Positions 1-7,949 of a DNA stretch of 64,000 nucleotides are shown here, piece after piece. The stretch lies in contig NZ_JACHLI010000008.1 in NCBI RefSeq assembly GCF_014204515.1, positions 62,001 to 126,000 of the forward strand, given 5' to 3'. The translations under genes were made by a program, and so were the position numbers. A model generated the notes under the pieces. That model was given only the letters and a program-made list of their open reading frames with translations. It was not told the origin of the DNA and did no database searches. Positions within the stretch are counted from its first letter, which is position 1. Every line of letters starts with the position of its first letter. This stretch comes from Pseudomonas nitroreducens. Lineage in GTDB: Bacteria; Pseudomonadota; Gammaproteobacteria; Pseudomonadales; Pseudomonadaceae.

Positions 1-1989
1 GTGAACCCCAGCTTCTGCAGCACCTTCGGCTGGAGCGCCGAGGAAGTCATCGGCCGCTCCTCCCACCAGATCGCCTTCTGGGCCGACCACCACCAGCGCT
101 CTCGGCTGTTCGAACAGCTGATGCGCGACCATTCGCTGCAGAACATCGAGGTGCAGTTCCTCACCCGCGACGGCCAGACCATCACCTGCACGGTTGCCAG
201 CCGGCTGATCTGGGTCGACCGCCAGCTGTGCATCCTCTCCAGCTTCCGTGACGTCACCCGGCGCCTGCAGGCCGAGGCCGCGCTCAAGGCCAGCCAGGAG
301 AAATTCGCCAAGGCGTTCCACTCCAGCCCCGACGCCATCACCATCACCGAGCGCGAGACCGGTCGCTACATCGAGGTCAACGAAGGCTTCCACCGCCTCA
401 CCGGTTACCGTACCGACGAGGTGATCGGCCAGACCGCCATGGGCATCAACATCTGGGCCGACCCCGACGAGCGCCTGAACATGCTCGCCGCACTGAACCG
501 CGACGGCTTCGTCCACCACCTGGAAATGCGCGGCCGCCACCGCGACGGCACAGTCAAGACGGTGGACGTGTCGGTGGAACCCATCGAACTGGGCGGCCTC
601 GACTGCCTGCTGCTCACCGCCCGCGACACCAGCGAACTACGCGAGGCCGAGGCGCGCATCCAGCACCTGGCCTACCACGACGCGCTGACCGACCTGCCCA
701 ACCGCGCCCTGCTGATGGACCGCCTCAAGCAGCAGATCTCCCTGCTGCAACGCCACGACCTGCGCGGCGCCCTGCTGTTCCTCGACCTCGACCACTTCAA
801 GCACATCAACGACTCCCTCGGCCATCCGGTGGGCGATTCGATCCTGCAGATGGTCACCGCGCGGCTGGAAGCCAGCGTGCGCCAGGAAGACACCGTGGCG
901 CGCCTGGGCGGCGACGAGTTCGTGGTGCTGATCACCGGCATCGAGGGCAGCCGCGTGGAGACCGCCCAGCAGGTGCGCCAATTGGCGGAAAAACTCCGCG
1001 ACCTGCTGGCCGAGCCGATGCTGCTGGACGGCCACCGCCTGCAGATCACCCCGAGCATCGGCATCGCGCTGATCCCCGACGACGGCGCGACCCCGGAGGA
1101 CCTGCTCAAGCGCGCCGACATCGCCATGTACCGCGCCAAGGACGCCGGCCGCAACACCGTGCAGCTGTTCCACGAATCCATGCAGCAGGCCGCCAGCGAG
1201 CGCCTGCGCCTGGAGAACGGCCTGCGCATGGCCCTGGCCCGTCGCGAGTTCAACCTTCACTACCAGCCGCAGGTGGACGCCCGCGGCTCGCGCATCGTCG
1301 GCGCCGAAGCGCTGCTGCGCTGGCGCCATCCGACCCGCGGCCCGCAGTCGCCGGCCAGCTTCATTCGCGTGCTGGAGGACAGCGGGCTGATCGTCGAAGT
1401 CGGCCAGTGGGTCATCGAGGAAGCCTGCCGCACCGGCGCGCGCCTGCTCGCCGAGGGCCTGATCGACGTCGACAGCTTCAGCCTGAGCGTGAACATCAGC
1501 CCGCGGCAGTTCCGCCAGAGCGACTTCGTCGAGCGCCTGCTGGCCATCCTGCACAAGGTCAAGCTGCCGCCGAGCCTGCTCAAGCTGGAGATCACCGAGG
1601 GCATCGTGATCCAGCAACTGGACGACACCATCGCGCGCATGGAACGCCTGCGCGAAGCCGGCGTGCAGTTCGCCATGGACGACTTCGGCACCGGCTACTC
1701 GTCACTGACCTACCTCAAGCGCCTGCCGGTGGACAGCCTGAAGATCGACCAGAGCTTCGTCCGTGACGCGCCCAACGACAGCAACGACGCGGAGATCGTC
1801 CGCGCCATCATCGCCATGGGCCACAGCCTGGGCCTGGAACTGATCGCCGAAGGGGTGGAAACCCCGGAGCAACTGGCGCTGCTCGCCGAACAGGGCTGCC
1901 ACCTGTACCAGGGCTACCTGTTCAGCCGCCCGGTGCCGCTGGACGACTTCATCGCCCTGCTGCCCAGCCGCGAGCAGCAGGCGACCTGA
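1..1989 (+). CDS. PAS-PAS-GGDEF-EAL cyclic-di-GMP signalling protein (5' partial)
   Basis: The frame is open from the first base, so the true start is probably upstream and the visible GTG need not be the start. Two PAS-like sensor segments (about residues 1-90 and 100-215) precede a GGDEF domain with an intact GGDEF signature at 303-307 and an EAL domain with EAL at 436-438, DDFGTGYSS from 560 and EGVE at 617-620. Both signatures are intact, so synthesis and hydrolysis of cyclic-di-GMP are both possible; in this family the phosphodiesterase often dominates. No membrane segment is visible in the part present. The gene converges on the XRE regulator with only 6 bp between stop codons. Confidence 0.93.
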   Translation: MNPSFCSTFGWSAEEVIGRSSHQIAFWADHHQRSRLFEQLMRDHSLQNIEVQFLTRDGQTITCTVASRLIWVDRQLCILSSFRDVTRRLQAEAALKASQEKFAKAFHSSPDAITITERETGRYIEVNEGFHRLTGYRTDEVIGQTAMGINIWADPDERLNMLAALNRDGFVHHLEMRGRHRDGTVKTVDVSVEPIELGGLDCLLLTARDTSELREAEARIQHLAYHDALTDLPNRALLMDRLKQQISLLQRHDLRGALLFLDLDHFKHINDSLGHPVGDSILQMVTARLEASVRQEDTVARLGGDEFVVLITGIEGSRVETAQQVRQLAEKLRDLLAEPMLLDGHRLQITPSIGIALIPDDGATPEDLLKRADIAMYRAKDAGRNTVQLFHESMQQAASERLRLENGLRMALARREFNLHYQPQVDARGSRIVGAEALLRWRHPTRGPQSPASFIRVLEDSGLIVEVGQWVIEEACRTGARLLAEGLIDVDSFSLSVNISPRQFRQSDFVERLLAILHKVKLPPSLLKLEITEGIVIQQLDDTIARMERLREAGVQFAMDDFGTGYSSLTYLKRLPVDSLKIDQSFVRDAPNDSNDAEIVRAIIAMGHSLGLELIAEGVETPEQLALLAEQGCHLYQGYLFSRPVPLDDFIALLPSREQQAT

Positions 1990-1995
1990 GGCCCG

Positions 1996-2616
1996 TCACT
2001 CGGCGGGCCGCAACTCCGACATCACCACCATCACCTGCGCCTCGTCGGCTTCGCCGTCGTTGAGGTAGAGATGGCCGACGCTGCTGTCGAAATAAGCCGT
2101 CTCGCGCGGGCCGATGCTCACCGACTCGCCCGTCTCGAACTGGATGCGCACGCGGCCGGCCACCACCATGGCGAACTCCTGGCCGGGGTGGCGGACGAAA
2201 TCGTCGAACTCGCCGACCTCGCGGGCGAAGATGCGCGCGTACAGCGGCGTCATGCTGCGCTGGGGGAAATCCCCGGCGATGGGGTAGTACTCGTAGCCGC
2301 CGGTGTCGTAGCCGGCGGCGTCATCGATGTCGGTCTTCACGAAAGTCTTCAATACCGTCAGCCCGACGGACGGCGACGGGCGGAACAGCTGGGCAATATC
2401 CACCTGCAACGCGCGGGCGGCGGCGGCCAGCTTGTCGTAGCTCACCGCGACCTGCGCCAGCTCCATCTTCGACAGGGTGGAAACCGCCACGCCAGAGAGG
2501 TCGGAGAGCTGTTTCAGGGTCAGCTTCTGCTGCTTGCGAACCGCCCGCAGGCGCGCACCGACTTCGTCTCGATCCAGTTGCTGGGGCTTGGGTAGTGCCT
2601 GGGCGGTTTCGCTCAT
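1996..2616 (-). CDS. XRE-family regulator with C-terminal cupin domain
   Basis: This 206-residue protein has an N-terminal helix-turn-helix (about 17-71; LKQLSDLSGVAVSTLSKME is the recognition region) and a C-terminal cupin fold (about 125-200) that in this family binds a small ligand. It is divergent from the FAD oxidase gene at 2728, with a 111-bp shared promoter region that carries a TTCTC/GAGAA dyad. Family knowledge: such XRE-cupin proteins are local regulators of amine, polyamine or amino-acid catabolism, PuuR-like. That it controls the oxidase-RidA-transporter set is inference from position. The ATG at 2616 has only a weak ribosome-binding site. Confidence 0.85.
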   Translation of the reverse strand: MSETAQALPKPQQLDRDEVGARLRAVRKQQKLTLKQLSDLSGVAVSTLSKMELAQVAVSYDKLAAAARALQVDIAQLFRPSPSVGLTVLKTFVKTDIDDAAGYDTGGYEYYPIAGDFPQRSMTPLYARIFAREVGEFDDFVRHPGQEFAMVVAGRVRIQFETGESVSIGPRETAYFDSSVGHLYLNDGEADEAQVMVVMSELRPAE

Positions 2617-2674
2617 GGGACATCTCGTGAGGGGGCCGACGAAAGTTTACCGGGCCTTGCCTTGGGAGCAAAAA

Positions 2675-2707
2675 TTCTCATATCTTAGATTTCTCACATA
2701 AGAGAAA
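2675..2707. promoter_or_regulatory. Candidate operator in XRE/oxidase divergent promoter
   Basis: TTTCTC at 2690-2695 and GAGAAA at 2702-2707 form a 6+6 bp dyad with a 6-bp spacer. A further TTCTCATAT copy at 2676 sits one and a half helical turns upstream of TTCTCACAT at 2691, giving a direct repeat. A weak -35 TTGGGA (2662) and -10 TTAGAT (2685) with 17-bp spacing point toward the oxidase gene, so a protein bound here would cover the -10 region. Binding by the adjacent XRE protein is inference. Confidence 0.45.
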
Positions 2708-2727
2708 ATCTGCAGAAGGCCCTTGCA

Positions 2728-3840
2728 GTGAGCCATTTCGATTTCGTCATCATCGGCGCCGGCATTGCCGGCGCCTCCCTCGCCTACCGCCTGAGCGAGA
2801 GGCACAAGGTGCTGCTGCTGGAGCGCGAAGAGCAGCCCGGCTACCACTCCACCGGGCGTTCCGCCGCCATGTTCATGGAGGCCTACGGCACGCCGCAAAT
2901 CCAGGCGCTGACCCGCGCCAGCCGGGCCTTCTACGAGAACCCGCCGGCCGGTTTCAGCGAGCACCCGATCCTCACCCCGCGCGGTTGCCTGTACGTCGGC
3001 GGACCGGAGCATGTCGAGCTGCTCAAGCAGGCCGAAGCCACGCCGGGCGTCGAGCGCATCAGCACCGAGCAGGCCCTGGAAATGCTCCCCTGCCTGCGCG
3101 CCGACGCCATCATCGGCGCGCTCTACGAGCCGGACGCCCGCGACCTCGACGTACACGCCCTGCACCAGGGTTACCTGCGCGCGCTGCGCCAGCGCGGCGG
3201 CGAGTTGCGCTGCAATCGCGAACTACTGTCGGCCGAGTTTACGGACAGCGCGTGGACGCTTGAACTCAGCCAGGGCGAAACCGTCTACGCCGCACAACTG
3301 GTCAACGCCGCCGGCGCCTGGGCCGATCACGTGGCCGAGCGCTGCGGCATCCGCCCGGTCGGCCTGCAGCCGTGCCGGCGCACCGCCTTCACCTTCCCGG
3401 TACCCGACAGCATGGACATCAGCCGCTGGCCGACGGTGATCGGCATCGACGAAAGCTTCTACTTCAAGCCGGACGCCGGCCAGCTGCTCGGCTCGCCCGC
3501 CAACGCCGACCCGGTGCAGGCGCAGGACGTGCAGCCCGAAGAACTGGACATCGCCCTGGGCGTGTACCACATCGAAGAACACACCACCCTGGCGATCCGC
3601 CGGCCGAACCACAGCTGGGCCGGCCTGCGCTCCTTCGTCGCCGACGGCGACCTGGTGATCGGCGCGGATGCGCAGAACCCGGCGTTCTTCTGGCTGGCCG
3701 CCCAGGGTGGCTATGGCATCCAGTCCGCCGATGGCGTGTCGCGCCTGGCCCAGTCGCTGCTGCTCGGCCAGCCATTGCCCGAATCCCTGCGCCAGCAAGG
3801 CGTCGAACCCCAGCGCCTGAGCCCGGCGCGCCTGCGTTGA
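2728..3840 (+). CDS. FAD-dependent oxidoreductase (DAO family)
   Basis: This is a 370-residue DAO-superfamily flavoprotein. The N-terminal Rossmann motif G10-A-G12-I-A-G15 ends in the ribose-binding E32, and a GYHSTGRSAAMF stretch follows, as in glycine/D-amino-acid oxidases and dehydrogenases. No membrane anchor or signal peptide is visible. The GTG start at 2728 is chosen because AGAAGG lies about 8 bp upstream. It likely oxidises an amino acid or amine to the imine, the kind of product the neighbouring RidA would hydrolyse. The substrate cannot be named from sequence. It is the first gene of a probable operon with RidA (20-bp gap) and a YkvI-type transporter. Confidence 0.88.
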   Translation: MSHFDFVIIGAGIAGASLAYRLSERHKVLLLEREEQPGYHSTGRSAAMFMEAYGTPQIQALTRASRAFYENPPAGFSEHPILTPRGCLYVGGPEHVELLKQAEATPGVERISTEQALEMLPCLRADAIIGALYEPDARDLDVHALHQGYLRALRQRGGELRCNRELLSAEFTDSAWTLELSQGETVYAAQLVNAAGAWADHVAERCGIRPVGLQPCRRTAFTFPVPDSMDISRWPTVIGIDESFYFKPDAGQLLGSPANADPVQAQDVQPEELDIALGVYHIEEHTTLAIRRPNHSWAGLRSFVADGDLVIGADAQNPAFFWLAAQGGYGIQSADGVSRLAQSLLLGQPLPESLRQQGVEPQRLSPARLR

Positions 3841-3860
3841 ATTCCCCCGGAGACCTTAGA

Positions 3861-4235
3861 ATGAGCGATATCCAGCGTTACCCCAGCACCCTGCCCTTCC
3901 CCTTCTCCCGCGCCGTGAAGGCCGGCGGCTTCCTGTTCCTGTCCGGGCAGATCCCGATGACCGCGGACGGCCAGGTGGTCAAGGGCGACATCCAGACCCA
4001 GACCGAGGCAGTGATGACCCGCATCGCCGAGAGCCTGGAAGCGTGCGGCGCCAACTACTCGCAGGTGGTGAAAGCCACCGTGTGGCTGTCCGACATGGCG
4101 CACTTCGCCGGCTTCAACGAGGTGTACAAGCGCTACTTCGAGCAGGGCCTGCCGGTGCGTTCCTGTGTGGCTTCGGCCCTGGCGCTGGGCGTGGACGTCG
4201 AGGTGGAAGTCCAGGCCTACGTCGGCCAGGCCTGA
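3861..4235 (+). CDS. RidA-family enamine/imine deaminase
   Basis: The 124-residue protein is full length for RidA/YjgF/UK114. The substrate-binding arginine (R100 in PVRSCV) and the acidic residue (E116 in VEVEVQA), equivalent to R105 and E120 of E. coli RidA, are present. The family hydrolyses reactive 2-imino acids to 2-keto acids and ammonia in the cytoplasm. It follows the oxidase by 20 bp with CGGAGA as ribosome-binding site, so it probably detoxifies or completes the oxidase reaction. It may be a pathway-specific paralogue rather than the housekeeping RidA. Confidence 0.92.
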   Translation: MSDIQRYPSTLPFPFSRAVKAGGFLFLSGQIPMTADGQVVKGDIQTQTEAVMTRIAESLEACGANYSQVVKATVWLSDMAHFAGFNEVYKRYFEQGLPVRSCVASALALGVDVEVEVQAYVGQA

Positions 4236-4240
4236 CCTTT

Positions 4241-4265
4241 GCGGCCCCGCCGCACGCGGGGCCGC
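4241..4265 (+). other. Intercistronic hairpin after ridA-like gene
   Basis: GCGGCCCCGC (4241-4250) pairs perfectly with GCGGGGCCGC (4256-4265) around a 5-nt loop. No T-tract follows, so it is more likely an mRNA-stabilising or partially terminating hairpin between the RidA gene and the transporter gene than a full terminator. Confidence 0.6.
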
Positions 4266-4271
4266 TCCCAT

Positions 4272-4279
4272 AACAACAA
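4272..4279 (+). promoter_or_regulatory. Crc/Hfq-type CA motif before transporter gene
   Basis: AACAACAA, a perfect match to the AANAANAA motif bound by Hfq with Crc in pseudomonads, ends 14 nt before the ATG at 4294 and overlaps the expected ribosome-binding region. It suggests that the transporter is under catabolite repression. The match is short, so chance occurrence is possible. Confidence 0.5.
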
Positions 4280-4293
4280 CTAGAGTCTCGATC

Positions 4294-5361
4294 ATGAAAA
4301 CCAGTCTCAAGCTCGGCGGTGCGTACATCGGCCTGGTGGTGGGCGTCGGCTTCGCCTCGGGCCAGGAGATCCTGCAGTTCTTCGGCGGCTTCGGCCTGAT
4401 GGGCCTGGCCGGCGCGCTGGTGGCCCTGGCGCTGTTCGCCTTCCTGCTGATGAACCTCTACCAGATCGGCAGCCGCCTGCAGACCCAGTCGCACAAGGAA
4501 GCCATGGAGTACATCTGTGGCAAGCCGCTGGGCCGCGTCGTCGACCTGATGCTGACCTTCTTCCTGTTCGGCACCATGGTGGTGATGTTCGCCGGCGCCA
4601 ACTCTTCGTTCGAGCAGCAGCTGGGCATCGGCCACTCCATCGGCGGCATGGTCCTCGGCGTGCTGACCGTCATCACCGTGTGCCTGGGCCTGAAGCGGGT
4701 GATCACCCTGATGAGCCTGATCACCCCGGTGCTGATGGTCATAGTCGCGATCATCGCCATCTACGCGCTGACGCATATTCAGAAGCCGCTGGCGGAGCTG
4801 GAGCAGATCGCCCTGGCCGTGCCGCACCCGGCGCCCAACTGGCTGCTGGGTGCGCTGCTCTATGTCTCCTACAACGTCGCCGCCACCGCGGCGGCCGTGG
4901 TGGTGATGGGCGGCAGCGTGGCGAATCTGCGCACCGCGGCAATGGGCGGTGTGTTCGGCGGCATCGGCGTGGGTGTGCTGATCCTCGCCATGGCCCTGGT
5001 GATGCTGGTGCAGATCGACGTGATCGGCGGCAGCGCCATCCCCACCCTGCTGCTGAGCAACAACATCGCGCCCTGGTTCGGTGACGTGATGCTCGCGCTG
5101 CTGCTGGTGAAGCTGTACTGCACCACCAGTGGTTTCGCCTACACCCTGGCCGCGCGCTGCGCTGCCTATGGCGTGCCGTTCCGGGTGGCGACCGTGGTCG
5201 CCGTGGTGCTCGCCTTCATCGCCAGCCAGGTCGGCTTCGTCAAGCTGGTGGGCCTGGTCTACCCGGCCATGGGTTACCTGGGCTTCGTGCTGATGGCGGC
5301 CATCGTCATCGCCTGGTGGCGTAATCGCTCGGCGCCACTGCCGGACCAGCAGAACGCCTGA
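4294..5361 (+). CDS. YkvI-family membrane transporter
   Basis: This 355-residue, very hydrophobic protein has about ten membrane segments and begins with a conserved GGAYIGLVVGVGFASGQEI stretch, resembling the glycine-rich first helix of APC/LeuT-fold carriers. It matches the YkvI family of predicted amino-acid/solute carriers, whose substrates are mostly unknown. It lies 58 bp after the RidA gene and is probably co-transcribed; a hairpin and a CA motif lie in the gap. Uptake of the oxidase substrate is the natural inference. A strong terminator follows at 5383. Confidence 0.85.
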   Translation: MKTSLKLGGAYIGLVVGVGFASGQEILQFFGGFGLMGLAGALVALALFAFLLMNLYQIGSRLQTQSHKEAMEYICGKPLGRVVDLMLTFFLFGTMVVMFAGANSSFEQQLGIGHSIGGMVLGVLTVITVCLGLKRVITLMSLITPVLMVIVAIIAIYALTHIQKPLAELEQIALAVPHPAPNWLLGALLYVSYNVAATAAAVVVMGGSVANLRTAAMGGVFGGIGVGVLILAMALVMLVQIDVIGGSAIPTLLLSNNIAPWFGDVMLALLLVKLYCTTSGFAYTLAARCAAYGVPFRVATVVAVVLAFIASQVGFVKLVGLVYPAMGYLGFVLMAAIVIAWWRNRSAPLPDQQNA

Positions 5362-5382
5362 TTCGCCGGCCGCAGAAATGAA

Positions 5383-5410
5383 AACGCCCGCCTCTTTCGA
5401 GGCGGGCGTT
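5383..5410. terminator. Bidirectional terminator, transporter / ibpA
   Basis: A perfect 12-bp stem (AACGCCCGCCTC / GAGGCGGGCGTT) with loop TTTC lies between the convergent ends of the transporter gene and ibpA. Flanking A and T residues suit either direction. Confidence 0.85.
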
Positions 5411-5450
5411 CTGCTTTGCGGCGTTGACCCGGCTAGCACCGGGTCACTGC

Positions 5451-5897
5451 TCAGCCTTCGATGGCCGGGCGCTGGCCGTTGATGGCGATCCGCTTGGGCT
5501 TGGCTTCTTCCGGAACGATGCGCACCAGCTCGACGCTGAGCAGGCCGTTCTTCAGCGATGCGCCCTGGACCTCGATGTGATCGGCGAGGCGGAACGACAG
5601 CTTGAAGGCGCGCTGGGCGATGCCCTGGTGCAGGTAGGTGACGCTCTCGGAAGCCTTTTCGCGCTTGCCGCCGTTGACGGTCAGCACACCGCGCTCCACT
5701 TGCAGCTCCAGGTCGTCTTCCTGCAGGCCGGCGGCGGCGATGACGATGCGGTACTGGTCGTCACCATGCTTCTCGACGTTGTAGGGCGGGTAGGAACTGC
5801 CGCTTTCGCTACGCAGTGCGGACTCGAACAGATCGTTGAAGCGATCGAAGCCGACGGACTGGCGGAACAGCGGGGCGAGGGAAAGGACGTTGCTCAT
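5451..5897 (-). CDS. ibpA: Small heat-shock protein, Hsp20 family
   Basis: The 148-residue sHSP has a short N-terminal arm, an alpha-crystallin domain (about 36-125) and a C-terminal extension. The GLLSVELV segment and the basic KPKRIAI tail fit IbpA. It acts as an ATP-independent holdase in the cytoplasm, keeping denatured proteins refoldable. The ATG at 5897 is fixed by GGAGA immediately upstream. That Shine-Dalgarno is sequestered in a ROSE-type hairpin, and a sigma-32-like promoter lies upstream, so heat control at both transcription and translation is expected. Confidence 0.95.
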   Translation of the reverse strand: MSNVLSLAPLFRQSVGFDRFNDLFESALRSESGSSYPPYNVEKHGDDQYRIVIAAAGLQEDDLELQVERGVLTVNGGKREKASESVTYLHQGIAQRAFKLSFRLADHIEVQGASLKNGLLSVELVRIVPEEAKPKRIAINGQRPAIEG

Positions 5898-5985
5898 TGC
5901 GAATCTCCTGAAAATTTCAGCAAGGTATGATCTGGAGCCTGTCTTCAGTACTCCGGTGCGGGACCCGACTTCGGCCTCCCGCAGG
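5898..5985 (-). promoter_or_regulatory. ROSE-type RNA thermometer in ibpA leader
   Basis: Read on the minus strand, the last leader hairpin pairs CUUGCUGAA with UUCAGGAG. The UUGCU sequence faces the GGAG Shine-Dalgarno with one bulged G, the hallmark of ROSE elements controlling sHSP genes. Another GC-rich hairpin (CCCGCACCGG region, about 5950-5965) lies upstream, as usual in multi-hairpin ROSE leaders. The 5' boundary is set by the predicted sigma-32 start near 5984 and is approximate. Confidence 0.85.
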
Positions 5986-5990
5986 GACAT

Positions 5991-6018
5991 AGATAGGGAC
6001 GGCAAAAGCCGTTTCAAG
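5991..6018 (-). promoter_or_regulatory. Sigma-32-like promoter of ibpA
   Basis: On the minus strand, CTTGAA (6018-6013) and CCCTATCT (5998-5991) are separated by 14 bp, close to the sigma-32 consensus CTTGAA and CCCCATNT. It lies about 86 nt upstream of the ibpA start codon, leaving room for the ROSE leader. Confidence 0.7.
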
Positions 6019-6044
6019 GCCCGCCTCGCCAAAAGGATTCGCCC

Positions 6045-6791
6045 ATGCAACCCGTCATGCTCATCACCGGCGCCAGCCGCGGCATCGGCGCGGCCACCGC
6101 CCTGCTGGCCGCGCAGCGCGGTTACCGTGTGGCTCTCAACTACCGCCGTGAGCGGGAAGCGGCACAGGCGCTGGTGGAGCAGATCACCGCCGCCGGCGGC
6201 ACCGCGCAGGCCTTCGCCGCCGACGTTTCGGTGGAGGAAGATGTGCTGCGCCTGTTCCGCGAAGTCGACCAGGCCTTCGGCCGCCTCGACGTGCTGGTGA
6301 ACAACGCCGGCATCCTCGAACGCCAGATGCGCCTGGAGGACATGGACGTGGCGCGCCTGCAGCGGGTGTTCGCAGTGAACGTCACCGGCACCTTCCTCTG
6401 CTGCCGCGAAGCGGTGAAGCGCATGGCACGCCAGCATGGCGGCCACGGCGGGAGCATCGTCAACGTCTCGTCCATGGCCTCGCGCCTGGGCTCGCCCAAC
6501 GAATACATCGACTACGCCGCGGCCAAGGGCGCGGTGGACAGCTTGACCATCGGCCTGGCCAAGGAAGTGGCGGGCGAAGGTATCCGCGTGAACGCCGTGC
6601 GGCCCGGACTGATCAGGACCGAGATCCACGCCAGCGGCGGCGAGCCGGGGCGCGTGGAGCGCCTTCAGGCGGCGATCCCCCTGGGGCGTGGCGGCGAGGC
6701 AGAAGAGGTGGCGCGGGCGATCCTGTTCCTTGCCTCGGAGGAATCCAGCTACAGCACCGGTGGATTCATCGATGTCAGTGGCGGGCGCTGA
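6045..6791 (+). CDS. Short-chain dehydrogenase/reductase (SDR)
   Basis: A 248-residue classical SDR with the cofactor motif TGASRGIG (8-15), NNAG (86-89), the catalytic serine around 142-143 and Y157-xxx-K161. Basic residues after the second strand (NYRRERE) favour NADP(H). It is a soluble oxidoreductase of the glucose/3-ketoacyl reductase type; the substrate cannot be assigned. AAGGA lies about 8 bp before the ATG. The gene is divergent from ibpA and shares its intergenic region. No operon partner is evident, and a palindromic repeat pair follows it. Confidence 0.9.
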   Translation: MQPVMLITGASRGIGAATALLAAQRGYRVALNYRREREAAQALVEQITAAGGTAQAFAADVSVEEDVLRLFREVDQAFGRLDVLVNNAGILERQMRLEDMDVARLQRVFAVNVTGTFLCCREAVKRMARQHGGHGGSIVNVSSMASRLGSPNEYIDYAAAKGAVDSLTIGLAKEVAGEGIRVNAVRPGLIRTEIHASGGEPGRVERLQAAIPLGRGGEAEEVARAILFLASEESSYSTGGFIDVSGGR

Positions 6792-6824
6792 TTAGCACTC
6801 CCGGACGTGAAGCGCTGCAGACAA

Positions 6825-6899
6825 TCGTAGGAGCGGACTTTGTCCGCGATAGGTCCGCCTCGCGCCGGAAGGCATCGCGGACGGAGTCCGCTCCTACGA
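6825..6899. repeat. REP-like inverted pair, family R1 (copy 1)
   Basis: GTAGGAGCGGACTTTGTCCG and its inverted counterpart CGGACGGAGTCCGCTCCTAC flank a roughly 22-bp centre. Each arm is itself a small hairpin (GCGGAC/GTCCGC). The same element occurs at 36726 and 57485. It lies between the convergent SDR and dusC genes, the usual niche of Pseudomonas REP/BIME elements. Confidence 0.85.
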
Positions 6900-6913
6900 A
6901 ATCAGGAGCAGCG

Positions 6914-7873
6914 TCAGGCAGCGACTTCGATCTCGACCTGCAGCATCCGGTCCAGCACTTCGCAGTCGTGCTCGCGGCGCACCTGGGCGAACAGCTCCAC
7001 GGCTTCGGGATAACTGCGGGTAAGCATCCCCAGCCACTGCTTCAAACGCCCAGGCGCATAACGCGGCGCCAGCTTGCGCCGGGCCTGGCGCCAGAAGTCG
7101 TCGAGCAGCACGCGCACTTCCGACCATGGCATCGGCACCACCTCGCGGCCATCGCGCCAGGCGGCGATCTGCCGGGCGAGGTCGGGGCGGGACACCAGTC
7201 CGCGGCCGAGCATGATGTCCGCCACACCGCTGATGGAACGGCAGCGGTGGTAATCCTCCAGGGTCCAGACTTCGCCATTGGCGAACACCGGCACCTTTAC
7301 CGCGTCGGCCACCTTCGCCACCCACTCCCAATGGGCCGGCGGCTTATAGCCGTCTGCCTTGGTCCGCGCGTGCACCACCACATGGGCGGAGCCGCCGTCG
7401 GCCAGGGCGCGGGCGCAGTCGATGGCACCGTCCGGGCTGTCGTAGCCCAGGCGCATCTTCGAGGTCACCGGAATGTGCGCCGGCACCGCGCGGCGCACGG
7501 CCTCGATGATGCTGAACATCAGCTCGGGTTCCTTGAGCAGCACCGCGCCGCCGCGGGAGCGGTTCACCGTCTTGGCCGGGCAGCCGAAGTTCAGGTCGAT
7601 CACCGGGGCGCCCAGCTCGCAGGCCTGCACGGCGTTTTCCGCCAGCAGTTGCGGATCGGAGCCGAGCAGTTGCACGCGCATCGGCACGCCGGCACGGGTG
7701 CGGCTGCCGTGGGCCAGTTCCGGGGCGAGGGCGAGGAACGACGACGGCGGCAGCAGCCGGTCGTTGATGCGGATGAATTCGGTGACGCACCAGTCGATGC
7801 CGCCGACGCGGGTCAGCACATCGCGGAGGATGTCATCTACCAGCCCCTCCATCGGGGCCAGGGCGATCTGCAC
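6914..7873 (-). CDS. dusC: tRNA-dihydrouridine(16) synthase
   Basis: This 319-residue FMN-dependent Dus enzyme reduces uridine to dihydrouridine in the tRNA D-loop using NADPH. The catalytic cysteine is C98 in NFGCPAKTVN, the same position as in E. coli DusC, and the QIALAPMEGLVDDILRD start matches DusC rather than DusA or DusB. A GTG start at 7873 is chosen because family similarity begins there; an in-frame ATG further upstream would run into the thioesterase gene. It is probably transcribed alone or with the upstream thioesterase and aldolase genes. Confidence 0.92.
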   Translation of the reverse strand: MQIALAPMEGLVDDILRDVLTRVGGIDWCVTEFIRINDRLLPPSSFLALAPELAHGSRTRAGVPMRVQLLGSDPQLLAENAVQACELGAPVIDLNFGCPAKTVNRSRGGAVLLKEPELMFSIIEAVRRAVPAHIPVTSKMRLGYDSPDGAIDCARALADGGSAHVVVHARTKADGYKPPAHWEWVAKVADAVKVPVFANGEVWTLEDYHRCRSISGVADIMLGRGLVSRPDLARQIAAWRDGREVVPMPWSEVRVLLDDFWRQARRKLAPRYAPGRLKQWLGMLTRSYPEAVELFAQVRREHDCEVLDRMLQVEIEVAA

Positions 7874-7949
7874 GGGGGAATCTCGGGCTAGGGCGAAGGC
7901 CGCGGATTGTAGGCAATGCGCCGTGCCGGGAAAAGCGCGGCGCGACGGA

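Noticed and set aside
4114..5439. 441-codon open frame opposite the YkvI-type transporter
   Set aside because: His/Gln/Asp-rich shadow frame, typical of the complement of a hydrophobic membrane protein gene.
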